NCBI GenBank assembly: GCA_004802725.1 | Contig: SGPM01000128.1 | Location: forward strand, 1 to 64,000 | Direction of reading: 5' to 3' | Source of the DNA: Antrodiella citrinella | Lineage: Eukaryota; Basidiomycota; Agaricomycetes; Polyporales; Steccherinaceae | DNA: 64,000 nucleotides | Shown here: one piece after another, positions 23,106-35,098 of the stretch | Numbering within the stretch: the stretch's first letter is position 1 | Layout: each line of letters starts with the position of its first letter | Made by a program: the position numbers and the translations under genes | The notes under the pieces: model-generated | What the model was told of the DNA's origin: nothing | Database searches by the model: none | The model's input: the letters and a program-made list of their open reading frames with translations, nothing else

Positions 23106-25778
23106 TTAGAAACCTGCCGCCTCCAACCCTCTCCGGATATCTGCTTGTATAAGTTCGTTCCGGTGGATCTCCTGACTCATCTTCCAGATGGCGGCTTGGT
23201 CCACTTCCGCAGCTTGTTGTAGATGAGATTCGATGAAAGCGTACAGATTGAGATCCTCCATCCCACTGAAAGAGTACTCGTTCTCCTGATGTCGGAGTAT
23301 GTTGTCCAAAACCTCACTAAGCCGCTGCCGCTTTGTAAAGTTGATCAAGTCTGGCCGTGGCTTCTCCTCATCAACGATGTTATCAGGGAAATGTTCGTGG
23401 ACGTGCAAGAGGTCCGTGAGGTACATCCCAATAAAAGGAACGCATGGGTTGTCCGTCTCTGACTGCAGTGCTCGATAGCTGGGGAAGCGGAACCCGTTCT
23501 GAGGGTCGTTGAAAGTAGCCAGTGGGACAAGACGGGCTTCACGTTCGACATGTGCCCACGTCATATGCAGTCGTGTAATGGCGGTACTCGTCAGCGCGGC
23601 GACAATCGCGCTCAATGACGAAAGAGCATTGACAGCTCGGCATTTCTGTAAGATAGATATGGATGAGTCATCCTGGTGGTCAACGGCATGAGAAGATGCT
23701 TACCTCTGCAACCTTGATCCAAAGATCTATTATGCTCGCCCTCTTGCCCATGTTCTCCGTGCCTAAGATGGATGTCTTGACCCAGTTCGCCAGCCGATCG
23801 TGGGTGCTGCAGAACGAGACCAAGTTCTCCACCGCAGAACCTTGCTGCCGCTCTGTGTACTCAAGACAGTCCTGCGAGCGAATCCTGTCGTACAGCTTAC
23901 GCTCATACAGACAGAGGTGTTCTGCTATAAGGGTCGCGTCCATCTTGAGCAATTCTTCTCGAGCGCTTTTCCGCTTCCGGTTATTGGAGCTGGGTAACGG
24001 TTCCAATTGAACACCTGGTGAGGATGCAAACGTCTACCAGGGGGGTGAGATATGTATCATTACGACAAACGATGATGAAGACTCACTATCCGCTCCAAAA
24101 CCTTCATAACCTGCTTCGCCATAACCTTGTTCCCCGTTGGCCCAGTAATAGACTCCAAAAACTCCTGCAGCCTCTGCGCTACTGGAGGTGTATCCTCGAC
24201 CAGTCTATGTCGTTGCAGCCATGCCACAAATGTAGCAAACACACGCCGTTGACTCGTGCGCTGCTTCTTCTGCCTCCAAATATCGGTCTCGTCCTCCTCT
24301 AGACCTGGTGGAGGGCTTATGTTATATCGTGATAGAAGCAACTCAAATAAATTATCCGCCGAGCAAAACGTAGGAAACGTCATCAAAAAGGCATGCCGGT
24401 ATTCTTTCTCTTGTGCAAGAGCTGTGAGAACATATCGGGATGAGATGTCTCCGAAAATGACGCGCAGTCATGAAAAAACTCACAGAAATGTTCCACGGTC
24501 AATCTCTCCACAAGGGCTGGTAACGTCCCATATGAGACCGTCCCATCGTATTCTACTTTAATGTCACCCTCTCCATGCTCGGGCTTGAGAAACCAGGGTA
24601 AGGCGATTTGAGCGACTTTGGCGTTATACAACGCCTGCGCGTCATCGTCCCCGGTGATCTGCTTGACTTTATCCACACTGGCTCGTGCGACGCGGGAATA
24701 CGCGTCGATAGACTCCGTAACGACGGGACTGTTCGCAAGGAAGTCTACTTCGGCGACGTCCAACGATTCGAAGAGAGTAGAGAGTCGACTGAGAGATGTA
24801 CTGTCCTCGATGAGAACAGGTCGTCGACGGAATTGGCGAGCGAAGATAACAGTAGCGGGTGATTTAGTAGGTGTAGGAGATTGGGGGAATTGAGAAAGTG
24901 AGGAACGAATGGGTGCTGGTCTAGGTCCGTTATTTAATGAAATCCGAAGAGGCGGTACCGGCATGGGCGTCGAGGGAGAAGGGGGACAAGCGGCTCTAAT
25001 CTTTGCAGTATCTGGGATAGTAAGCACTTGTCCGTACGCGTAGTGTCTCTCATCGTCTGTTACAATGAGCGGGCTGTCCACCGCTGAAGTCAAGACGTCG
25101 TTGGGGAATCGTAGCGGGGACACTGCGTGCGTCAAATTCTGTATGCCACAGCGGGGGCTTAGAAAGGCGGATCACACTGCATAGAGTTTTGGAACACAGC
25201 TCACCTTCATTGTATCTGCCAATGGCATCCATTCATACCCCCGAATTCCATCACCTGGCGATCCCATCCCGAAAGGGCTACGCTCATCTGGGATTGGAGG
25301 GTTGAGACGCTCTGTGTTGACCTGGATGTGGATCTTGTGGCCGCGTGTACGGAGACGTTCAGCAGTTTGCTCAGAAATTGGATCTACATATGCGCTAGGT
25401 ATCCATCCGACTGAGCCATCGCATTGACGAAGAGCAGCCCACCAGCCCTAAAAGATGTAAAGTATTTAGAGGGCAGGGGACGGGGGGACGATCTGAGAGA
25501 TGGGGGCGCACCGAATTCTCCTGCTGCACAATATCCAATACCTCATTCCTCCTGAAAGAAAGCTGATCGTGATCGGTCGCCTCGAAGTCGTACAAGCACA
25601 AGACCTGAAATATTCCAGCGCTGTAAGGAGTATCTACTGAGGTTCTGCCGCTGGCCTGTGCAGATGAGCTTGATATAGTGGACGAGGGCGAGACCGTGTG
25701 CTGGAAACTGTATGGAGTAGCGTCTATTGCGAGACGGGGCAGCTGCCGTTTGGCGATGGCCGAGGCGCAAGACCTCAT
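23106..25778 (-). CDS. CDC25-type Ras guanine nucleotide exchange factor with SH3
   Basis: Read on the minus strand from ATG 25778 (MRSCASAIAKRQ) to the stop at 23106. An SH3 domain comes first: CLYDFEATDHDQLSFRRNEV, then across an intron GWWAALRQ and GWIPSAYV. A linker rich in Ser/Pro follows, then a RasGEF-N region (DGTVSYGTLPALVERL ... FMTFPTF) and the catalytic CDC25 domain: IAEHLCLYERKLYDRI, IDLWIKVAEKCRAVNALSS, ALTSTAITRLHMTW, VPFIGMYLTDLLHVHE. The order SH3, REM, CDC25 is that of yeast Cdc25 and Ste6/Gef1-type fungal Ras activators, which load GTP on Ras in nutrient and mating signalling. Several short introns are present. The 738-nt frame extending upstream past the ATG to 26132 lacks homology and is treated as 5' UTR. 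Confidence 0.93.
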
Positions 25779-27060
25779 TGTGATCCCGTGAAAATAAAGT
25801 ACGAGCAAGCGAATGTGAGACGAGAGAGCAGGAGAGCGGAAGCTGATTTCAAGGGAAAGCCATGGGGAGGAGGTCGGACGGAGAGAGACACGACGGTACA
25901 TATGAAGATTGTGCCTCAGCCGCTTTCGCGATCTCTCGAACTGCTCGCTCTCAGCTGCGAACGTTCTAGGACCCCACGCTGTCCGATTCAAGCCAACTTT
26001 ACCCATCTCCTCTTTGCTTGTTCTCAACAATGGCACAGTGCCATTGTTCGCCGAATGCTTAGCGCTTAGGCCAAATGCTTGTTCGATTCCAAGCCACTTC
26101 ATGCATATGCACCATCGTTGCTGCCACATCATACTCTGATCATCATCTTTAAACGAATATGCAAGCCACCCATGCCGAATGACGGTACATGTTCAACGAG
26201 GCTACGAAAGACAAATTTCTACCACCTTAGCCAAACCAAAAAGATGACTACAGCATCTCCAATTGGCATAGCCGAAAGTTCATTATTACAGGTCATTACT
26301 GCGTGTCAATACAAACTTACGTTGTGCGCAGAAGCCTTCGGACAGTTGTACATGTCAGTTGCTCTCCATGGGGACACAGACAGCGTCGCGATGTGGTCTC
26401 ACGAGGATACGACGAAGGTCCGAGCTTGGATTCAAGTTGCCATGAGGCCTGACAGTGACAGTGACAGAAAGTGTTGTCCGCAATTTATGAATTCACATGA
26501 GCAACTACCTTGAATCTCCCCGAGTCCGACGCTCGCCGCGATCTTGGGCTCGCCACATCGTTGAGCTGCGGTGCAACTCACAGAAGACGCTGTGGTTGGT
26601 CGACCGAAGGGTCACTGGTCAGTATAGTGATTAAAGACGTCCACGCCGCACAGCCTCGTCTTGTGGCCGACGGTCAGTACAATTATAGCTATAGCAGTCT
26701 GATGAATGATTGATGTTACGCAGTTACGCAGTGTTGCGCTGGGTTATCTTTGAGGGTGAAGGCATGGGCTCCCTGACTCGGAAGGAATGAGAGATACTCT
26801 TTCGTCGCCGGTAGAAACGGGCTCGAGCCTCCTCTAGACTTTGACCATCAGAGGTTTACATGTCGGTGGATAACAGCAGCAAGGAGGAGCAAGGACGACG
26901 AGAAGGTCCAGAAGGAGAAGTGGCAATAATATAAAGTTCAACCGTTTTGATCGAGCACGATCGGATCCAGGGGTGCGCGGCGTTCGCCGGAATCGATCAG
27001 TCACAGATGATCTCTGCAACACGGAACCAAACGGACCACTCTCTGTTCACTACCGCCATC
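25779..27060. other. intergenic, divergent RasGEF / IST1
   Basis: About 1.3 kb between divergent starts. Short frames (for example plus strand from about 26244) have no recognisable motif. Promoters for both neighbours should be here. Confidence 0.45.
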
Positions 27061-28348
27061 ATGGTACCCTGGAATTCCGCGAAAGCAAAGGTAGGTGGGT
27101 GTGCCGTCCATTACTCTTTTTCGGTATCCAGAGTATATTGACCGACGTGATTGCACAGGTACAACTACGGTACGAGATCATTCCCCATTCCCCAGTCTCC
27201 AGCTACCAACAAACGGTCCTGATGTCGGCTCCGTCTCAGGCTCGGCGTGCAGCGGTTGAGAACCCTGCAAGAGAAGAAACACGCTCAGGCGAAAGCGTCC
27301 CGCCGAGATATCGCTTTGCTGTTAGAGAAGGGGAAGTTGGAGACTGCTAGGATCAAAGTCGAGAACAGTGAGTCCCGTCCTACCTGCTGCGCCTCATCGA
27401 TGCGTCTAGCTGAAGGACGCTGCTGAAACCTACGCCGCAGTCATCAATGAGGACATATATGTTGAACTGTTGGAGCTGCTGGAACTGTATTGCGAATTGT
27501 TGATCTCAAGGTTCGCGCTCCTGGATCAGAAGTGAGCACAGCTTCCTTCTTCTTCACCGTCCACGCTTCTCACTCACGGTGCTCCTTGATGTTGCAGTGC
27601 GCGTGAACCGGACCCTGGTGTGGCGGAGGGTATTACAAGTATCGTGTTTGCTGCGCCTCGTACAGAGTTGAAAGGTATTTGAATTGTTGCTATTGCATCG
27701 CCGTCTTATGCGGTTCGCTCACGTTGGTCCAGAACTCCATGTACTCCGCGAACTTCTTATGCACAAATTCGGTCGCGAGTTCGCGACGAGCGTGATGGAG
27801 AACCGGGACAACTGTGTACCTACAAGGGTATGCATTCCATGTCACTTCACGCGTGTCAATCGATTTGAGTCCTAACCTGCACACTCCACATCCACATACG
27901 AAGGTTTCAAACAAGCTGGTTGTGGAGACGCCTTCTGACGAACTTGTCAATGCATACTTGAAGGAGATCGCTAAGGGTTATGGGGTCCCATGGAACGATC
28001 CAGATGCCAAGGAGGAAGACGACGCTGATAACACAGGTGACGGCGGAGCTAAGGTTGCTATCTCTTCCCTTCCTCTCTTTTCCTCTCACATCCGACTGAC
28101 TGAACTGAACGCGAACNNAACNCATCCACTAGGAATCCGAGAAACCTACGGTCACGCTACCCGTCGACCTTGATACTATATCGGCGGAAGCCAGGAGTGC
28201 AGGTATGCGTACGCCAAAGCTCCCGGANGTGCCACCAACAGAACCCGATGATGACGTTCCCGCGAAGGAGAANGGGGATGCTGCAGCACCGCCGGTGGAT
28301 TCTTTCGAAGCGCTTGCAGCGCGGTTCGCTGCGTTGAAGAAGAAGTGA
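27061..28348 (+). CDS. IST1: IST1-family ESCRT-III regulator
   Basis: Eight exons (27061-27090, 27159-27169, 27240-27367, 27441-27531, 27598-27674, 27733-27827, 27904-28053, 28133-28348) sum to 798 nt, 265 residues. The Ist1 domain is clear: RLRTLQEKKHAQAKASRRDI, LLEKGKLETARIKVENII, then YVELLELLELYCELLISR, and ELHVLRELLMHKFGREFATS. IST1 binds CHMP1/Did2 and Vps4 and regulates ESCRT-III disassembly on endosomes. The C-terminal part is acidic and Pro-rich, as in the family; a MIM-like end (FEALAARFAALKKK) closes the protein. Exon 2 is only 11 nt. Two Ns fall in codons of the last exon and do not break the frame. Confidence 0.93.
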
Positions 28349-28428
28349 CGGAGGAAGTGGCCTGGTGTATTAGAATTAGTGGGTNGGTCGTCAATCTCAT
28401 TTTTGAAATTGCATACNNNANANNTGAG

Positions 28429-28607
28429 NNNNNNNNNNNNNNNNNNNNNNNNNNNNNNNNNNNNNNNNNNNNNNNNNNNNNNNNNNNNNNNNNNNNNNNN
28501 NNNNNNNNNNNNNNNNNNNNNNNNNNNNNNNNNNNNNNNNNNNNNNNNNNNNNNNNNNNNNNNNNNNNNNNNNNNNNNNNNNNNNNNNNNNNNNNNNNNN
28601 NNNNNNN
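28429..28607. other. assembly gap (run of N)
   Basis: 179 consecutive undetermined bases. Confidence 0.99.
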
Positions 28608-30461
28608 CTTCCCGTCTCCTGCGAACAAGACAATTACATCCCCATGTGGTAGATCTTCCGTGGTCAGTTCTTGATTCCACAACTGCAAGTATNCTTGAAA
28701 GTGCTGAGCCTAAGGTGTCGACAAATTGCACCTGCAAGATCCNCATTATACCTGCCTCGTGTACGATGTACATCCCATTCTCATCGGCGCAGGTGTGCTG
28801 GGATACTAANAACCCACCCCCACATAGGTACAGTACCTGTAGTCCTCGATGTTNTCCTCCGCCTCAGCCTCAAACCGTATCTCCTCTGCTCCCCGNGTCT
28901 CCGAGGACNGACATAACGCATAAGTCCCCGGCTCCGGAGGTTCTGAATGGGTATATACTACCGCGGTCCCGTTCCGGTGCGTCATATGTCTAATTCACGT
29001 ACTGGAGAAGTCAATCTCAACATATATATATCCATCATGCAGCCCGTGAAATCCGGACCGATACAATAAATNGTGGTCGAACTGCGTGGTGTGTATTATC
29101 CCATTATGATTTACCCACGAAAAAAAATGAAGCAGATCACCACGCCTTTGTTCAATGTCCAGCGAGCCGGTCTGCACAGTTTGCGCGGCGGAGAACGCTC
29201 GCCTTGATACTCGCNCAAGTCGGTCACCAACGGGTTCGGAACGCCTTCACCGTCGTCAACGATTAACGTTCACGCGTCCACGGATTTCCAACTCAGCGGC
29301 GACCTCGAGGAGAGCGGATGGCGGACCTGTATGTCCTCGATGCTTCTCATCACCGCCGACTCGAGGCCCGCCCGCCAGACCCACTAGCGACCCGTGGTCA
29401 TAGACTGTTACTCCGACTTACGNGGAGTGACACGCCGTTGGTGTGTCGGTGAGCCTTGAGGTGATGGGTGTGGCGACTTTAGTGCTGCACTACGATTGCG
29501 ATTGTACCTCGGGTGGGGTGAGGCAATGAGTTGCTGCCGAGAGGACTTAACAGCTAGCAACACTGTGGATGGTGCGTTATTACGGAGAGCTGCGGAGACG
29601 CATTGCTGTTCATAAATTCATACCTTCTGCTGCTTGAAACGTTGACTCGCGTGCCTCTCGCAGTTTTCCGCGGATGTATGAGATGAGATCATAGTGATCG
29701 AGCTAAGATCGTTGAAGTTCAAGCCCAAGATAAGACCGGCGGCCTTACGTCCCAAAAGTAACTGTGGCGACAGAGCGTAGTGTCCGTTGGCACGACGTAG
29801 ACTCCAAGGTGGGTTTACAGGCTCGTGCTTGTCTATTTCGAGAAAGCCAATACTGTTCGTAGACACTAAACTGAAGCGAGAGTACATTGACATTTACATC
29901 CACAGGCAGATTTAGGTATGTCGCGGGCGAGAGGTGCTGTCAACTGAATCTCGTTTGAATCTAATGATCGAAAGGGACGATCTGAGGAGGTCCGAGGCCC
30001 ATATATTCAAGTACGCATCGGCGGCGTAAAGCACTCGTCAGTTGGGCTTGCCTTGCCCTCGGAGGATGGCAAGCGTAGACTCAAAACAGCAACATGGGGC
30101 CAGGCATGTTGTATCAATGCGGGTTTGCGAATAAAAGATGATGGATTGTATGCAAATGCAGGGGGAGATCAATATCGAGAATACCTGCAAGAAGAGTGTC
30201 GAGATGGTCAGGGTCTCGAGGATAAGCAATCAAGGGATACGAAGGCGATCTCGAGTCTCGTACATGTTTGTTTGCAAGCGGCGGCCGCACGAGGGGTTCT
30301 TCACGGCGGAGGAGAGAGCTGCGGCCGTGGGAAGGTTCCGGAAAAGGGAAGTGCACGTGTTGATGGGATGTCCGGGAGAGGCAAGAGGCCTTCTCCGCCG
30401 GTGAAGTCGAGGATCGAAGACGAAGAGTTGCCAGTGCACAATATCGAGCATACAGCCCGCC

Positions 30462-30468
30462 TATAAAA
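30462..30468 (+). promoter_or_regulatory. TATA box of the methyltransferase gene
   Basis: TATAAAA lies 45 bp before the first ATG (30513) in a GC-rich setting, the expected spacing for a short 5' UTR. Confidence 0.6.
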
Positions 30469-30512
30469 GCAGACCCTTCCCCGCTGCCCTTCCGCTGCTC
30501 GTAAGTCCCGCC

Positions 30513-32099
30513 ATGACCAGCTACCACACCTCTGTCCTCGTTGCCCGCTCCCCGTTCCCGCCCCATTACACAATGATTAACACACACGTAGACGACGACG
30601 CCCGCAGCGACTCCAGCTACACCGCCATGTCAGACTCCAGCATCGACCGTTTCCCACCACGTTCCGACAGCTCAGCCACAAGCCACGATTGGGAAATGCG
30701 TTCCGTCTCCCCCGCACCCTCCGTCTATTCCATGACCAGCTCGCTCCGGCAAGCGGCGTACAGGCAAGAGTACGGCAGAGGCCTCAACAACTATTCCGAT
30801 GTGTACTCGCTCCCCGCTGATGAAGAAGAGCTGCAGCGTCTCGGTACGTTCTCCCGTGTCGATCATCAAAACCACACCCCATGTCGCTAACCCATCCCAT
30901 AGATCATCAGCATAGAATGTTCAAAGCCGTAATGGGTCGGTATCCCCCACCCATGACTGAAGTCCTACAACAAGACCAGACGGAAGAGAAGGTCGTTGTC
31001 GATCTGGGCTGTGGAAGTGGCAGCTGGTGAGCGCAACCGTCTTGCATTTCTACACGCCCATCTCAAGCTTATCGCACAGGATCCTCGATGTTGCTCGAGA
31101 CTTTACACACTGTAACGCGATAGCTATTGATCTGGTACCGATGCAGACTCTGTATGTGCCGTGCCTGGGTCGATGCAGCGAATCCACTTCTGACGAACTG
31201 TTGATCATCTTGCAGGGACTTGCCGCCGAATTGCAGGTAAGTTGGCTACTTCCTCCGCGCCCACCTCTGGTTCTATCTGGACTTTTTGCTCACCATCTTC
31301 ATCGCAGGAGTGAGGTGGACGATATCAACCTCGGTCTGCAGCATTACCTCGGAGCGTTCAACGTCGCACACGCAAGTTTCATATGTACTGGGGTAAGTGC
31401 CGGTGGTGTAGTCAACTCTACTTCCGGATCGATCTAGCTTTTATCTCCGTTCCGATCTGCAGCGGACTAATCTCAAGTGTTTGATCTCAGATCCGTGATT
31501 ACGCTGGCCTGGTCGACCAAATTTCGAACGCGCTGCGCCGTGGCGGGCTCATCGACCTCACGGAATACAACTTCGTGATCCACGATGGGAACAAGCAGAA
31601 GATTGACGTTCCAGAGATCAAGGAGGGCGAAGAGGTGACTGGGCCATGGCTGCCACGCTGGATGAGCCTCGCGCAAAAGGCGATTCGGACGAGAGGAGGG
31701 GAGGTCGAGGCGGCGGACCATTTAGCGCGGTGGGTGAGCGATCACGGCGCATTTGAGAACGTCGTGCACCGGCCGTTCTGGTTCCAAGCGTCGCCGTGGA
31801 ATACAAACACCGACCCCGAGGCAATTCGCCAGAACGAAATTGCCAAGGTCATGCGGGAAGACATGCTGGTACGCCTCCTTTCTTTTGGCCATTTTGTCTC
31901 TCTTTTTTTTTCTCCGATCTCACACGCACCGACTACCTAGCAATTCCTGAAATCCGGTCGGCCGTTGCTGCTCGGTGCTGGTATTCCAGAAGACTTGGTG
32001 AACAAAGTGGAGGCGAACGCCACACAGGAACTGCGAGAAGCGCGGACAAAGTTATTTATCCTCATCGAAAACGTCTATGCACAGAAACGGCAGTTGTGA
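30513..32099 (+). CDS. SAM-dependent methyltransferase (LaeA/UMTA-like)
   Basis: Multi-exon gene. The N-terminal region is Ser/Asp-rich and probably disordered (DSSYTAMSDSSIDRFPPRSD). The first conserved block is RMFKAVMGRYPPP, then motif I VVVDLGCGSGSW (glycine-rich SAM-binding loop), interrupted by an intron right after it, then ILDVARDFTHCNAIAIDLVP (motif II region, acidic residue for the ribose). IRDYAGLVDQISNALRRGG and LIDLTEYNF match the post-motif III 'LRPGG' strand. The end has a helical segment AKVMREDMLVRLL. The layout resembles LaeA-like and UMTA methyltransferases common in fungi; the substrate is unknown. TATA at 30462 supports this start; the in-frame ATG at 30573 is an alternative. 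It is tail-to-tail with the next gene. Confidence 0.85.
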
Positions 32100-32894
32100 C
32101 GACCCCCGACCCTCTTCACTTTAGGAACTGAATACTCCTCCTTTCATCTCCTCTCATCCCATACCCTCCACACTTTTCTCGGCATCTAACGGTTTCTCAC
32201 CCGTCATCATGCTCCTGCATCCCACGCATTGCCACGTCTCACTATTCTCGCTATTTGCTACCTTGTTACTTGGGACTCTCTGTTATGTTGCTTTCCTTTT
32301 TTTCTTGCTATCGCTGCGTCCCTAGTGGCAAATACTTTCCACGACCCTCACCACCCATGAATAATCAGACTGTATTTCATATATATCTTGTCGAACAACC
32401 ATACCCATCCGTTCAGGTTCATGTTTTTTGTTTCATATCGTCACTCTGACCTCCCCACTCTCGTGTCTCGTTGCGTCGATTGTGCATCTACGTGCTGTTG
32501 GTTGTTCTTGCAATGCATACGCGTACGCTACATTTTTAGACCTTTCCTCTCCTGTTCTTCGGGTCGACAGTGGGTCTTCCACGTAGATATACCCGTCGTT
32601 GTGTGTTGTGTGTATGATACCTATCAATGTGTTTCTTGGTCTCTGCGCGGTGCAAGAGCGAGCTAGTATTACGGTGGGTATGGTGCGGTAAACAACGAAA
32701 ATGTGAATAAGACGTGAGAGGATAATCCCTCGTGATAAAAAAAGCATAAATGAACGACGTCGACGTCGAAGCGGACGAAGCGGCTTCGAATTTCATACCC
32801 CCGTGTCCCCGACCGGCACTACGCCACCAACGCATCCTGCCTCGCTCTCAACCGAAGCAAGTTGTCTCTTGGCTCTTGGGCGCTGAGCTTCTCC
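32100..32894. other. convergent 3' regions
   Basis: About 800 bp between two stops, T-rich after the methyltransferase; no gene recognised. Confidence 0.5.
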
Positions 32895-34679
32895 CTACTT
32901 TCGATACCTCGGCGGGTTGCTCTGCTCCCCTGAAAGCTCCTGCATTCGCGATTGTTGTTGGGGTTGGGGTTGCTCAGACTGTATAGGCTGGGGGTACTGC
33001 GGGGGAGCCAACGCGTCCGGATCCATGGCCATCCCAACCACGGGCCTGTCTATTCTTGCCGCGATGAGCTCGATGATGCGGTTCACATCCACCGGCTGTG
33101 CCGGCGCCGGCGGAGGTAGGATGAGGTTCGTTTGTGAGTTTAAGGTCGCAGGGGCAGATGCAGCGGAGGACAGACTCGTGCCGTTGACGCCGGGAGGGGT
33201 CTGATTTGGATTGGGTGCTGCTGCAGGTCCTGGTAGTGCCTGGGATGCGTTCCCCTTCTCGAGCGAGAAACCCGGGCCGCCAGGAGGAGCGGCGGCGGGG
33301 GGAATGATGTCAGTGCTGTAAGGACTGATTTTGCCCTCGGCCCGCTGGGAAGCACGGTGTGCTCTTCTGCGTAGTAGGAATATGGCGAGTGTGAGGAGAC
33401 AGAGGACGGCTACACCGGCGATGATTGGGCCTACGATCACGCCTACGTTTACGTTGTGGTCGGAGGTGTCAGAAGAGTTTCTGTGTATGAATCAGTCGAG
33501 TCAGTAACGTAAAACATTGTCATCACGTATACCCAACAAAGTACACGTACCCAGCGATCGTCGTTGTGATATTCGATTGAAAGACGGTGAAATCACCGAG
33601 GGTCAACGTCGTTCCGTCCCCTCCGGAGTTACTGACTTGGACTTCATAGTTTTTGGTGGGGTCCAGCCCGGAATAGTAGTACAACAACGCGTCTCCCACC
33701 AGCCAGTTTGTGCTGGCGTTGTACTCGGAAGAAGTCTGGAACTGCTGCGTCGAATCGAAGAGTTTCTAAAAGAAATTTAGAGTTCAAGGCGTGGAGCAAG
33801 GTCAGAAATCATGTGGTACGCTGCATAGAGAACGCAGTGAGAACTCACGATGGTGTACAGGCCGTGCCCACAGTTTTTTGAGCCGTTGACAGCCACCGCT
33901 ATGCCTCCTGTGAAATTCAACGAGGCGTAGGAACCAGACGAGGTCGTGATGTGAAAGGGCATCGGATGCAATGCATTCGGGACCTGCGCGTCGGTCTTGC
34001 TCGACCAGCTCCCAAAATACTGCACGGCACTAGTGTTCGAATTGTCATATGTCGTGGTCGTTGGCAAATCCGAGCTATTTGTGGTGCCGCTCAGATCCAA
34101 GAGAACATGCTGAAGAAAGCAGGTGAGGCCTCACCCTCCTGGTAGCGAATCGGTGATGATCGCTTTATCGAATAACAACTGCTGGCCAGCTGACGGCAAG
34201 GCCGTGAGATTCACATAATGCGTCCCCGAAGACAAATTCTGTTTCAGATACAGGAGGTCTCCGGACGGCGGTGATAGGTTCTGGACTGTGTTATCCAGAG
34301 AAACCTGGTACGAGCTGTTACTGGTGCCATATAGGTATATTGCGTTACCTGAGAGTTTCAAGAAGCATGAGGTCAATGGGTCATATCGAGATAAGGATGA
34401 GACGCACCGTTGAATTGCAGTGATACACTCGCGCCAGCATGAGATGTGATGTGCTGGGAATCTCCAGCAGAGGCCTCGCCACAGCTTGGGTTCAATGGGT
34501 TTGGAGCATTAGAGTACCACGCTTGCCAACCGTTGGTCAACGGACCGTCAGCTAGATGATCACGACATCAGACCAACGAAGCAGATGCTTGAAAAGCTAT
34601 GACACTTACAATACGGCGCGTACTGCAGTACAGGACTTGCATCGTCGATCGTGATATTCCAAGAGGTACTCGAGCTCAT
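32895..34679 (-). CDS. single-pass membrane protein, Agaricomycete family
   Basis: Read from ATG 34679 (MSSSTSWNITIDDASPVLQY) to TAG 32895. The ectodomain has two beta-rich blocks with many N-glycosylation sequons, for example SLQFNGNAIYLYGTS and SYQVSLDNTVQNL, then SLNFTGGIAVAVNG. A membrane segment (VGPIIAGVAVLCLLTLAIFL) is followed at once by the basic stop-transfer RRRAHR and a Pro/Gln-rich cytoplasmic tail. Many Agaricomycete genomes carry families of this kind, starting 'W.ITIDD.SP...Y'; no function is known to me. No classical signal peptide is visible at this start. At least four introns. TATATA lies about 40 bp upstream. Two related genes are at 52.6 and 55.0 kb. Confidence 0.8.
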
Positions 34680-35098
34680 GACGGGGGTACTCTTGAGTGA
34701 AAATCGCGCTAAGACCTATATATGCTGGCAACACTCAAGCACAATAAGCACCGTAGGAGCAATTTGCATCTAGCACGGTTCATAGTCGCCTCAGACATGT
34801 TCTAAAGTCGGGCGACTGCTTCTCGCGACTCCAGCTAGGTCCGGTTTCAAGCTGCCATCAGCTAAGTACAGGGCCTCTCCACAGCGCATAACGTGTGTTC
34901 CGCTCCATCTCTTGTCTTCTGGTTTGTTCATCGTTTCGCAGCGCACAGGAAGTTGATGCCGTGACACTGACAGAGTGATGCAGATATCGAGCTTCAAGAT
35001 CAAAAGGCGCCCGTCGCTAAGGATGTCGGGTAGATCCTGTTCCTGTCTCGGACCTTTCCTTCTTACTCTTGCTTCATATTCATGCTGTGTTGAGCGCG
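34680..35098. promoter_or_regulatory. bidirectional promoter, membrane protein / SKI2
   Basis: 419 bp between divergent starts, holding both promoters. Confidence 0.45.
34716..34723 (-). promoter_or_regulatory. TATA-like box of the membrane protein gene
   Basis: On the minus strand TATATAGG lies about 40 bp before ATG 34679. Confidence 0.45.

Larger units (their letters stand above)
28349..30512. other. unassigned stretch containing an assembly gap
   Basis: After IST1 there is a gap, then about 1.9 kb with scattered Ns. Minus-strand frames near 28610-28780 and 29618-29893 have coding-like composition but no family I recognise. Part of a minus-strand gene may be hidden by the gap. Confidence 0.35.

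Noticed and set aside
25395..26132. Long minus-strand frame extending the RasGEF N terminus to 26132
   Set aside because: The extra 118 residues show no family resemblance; the ATG at 25778 fits the SH3-containing protein better.
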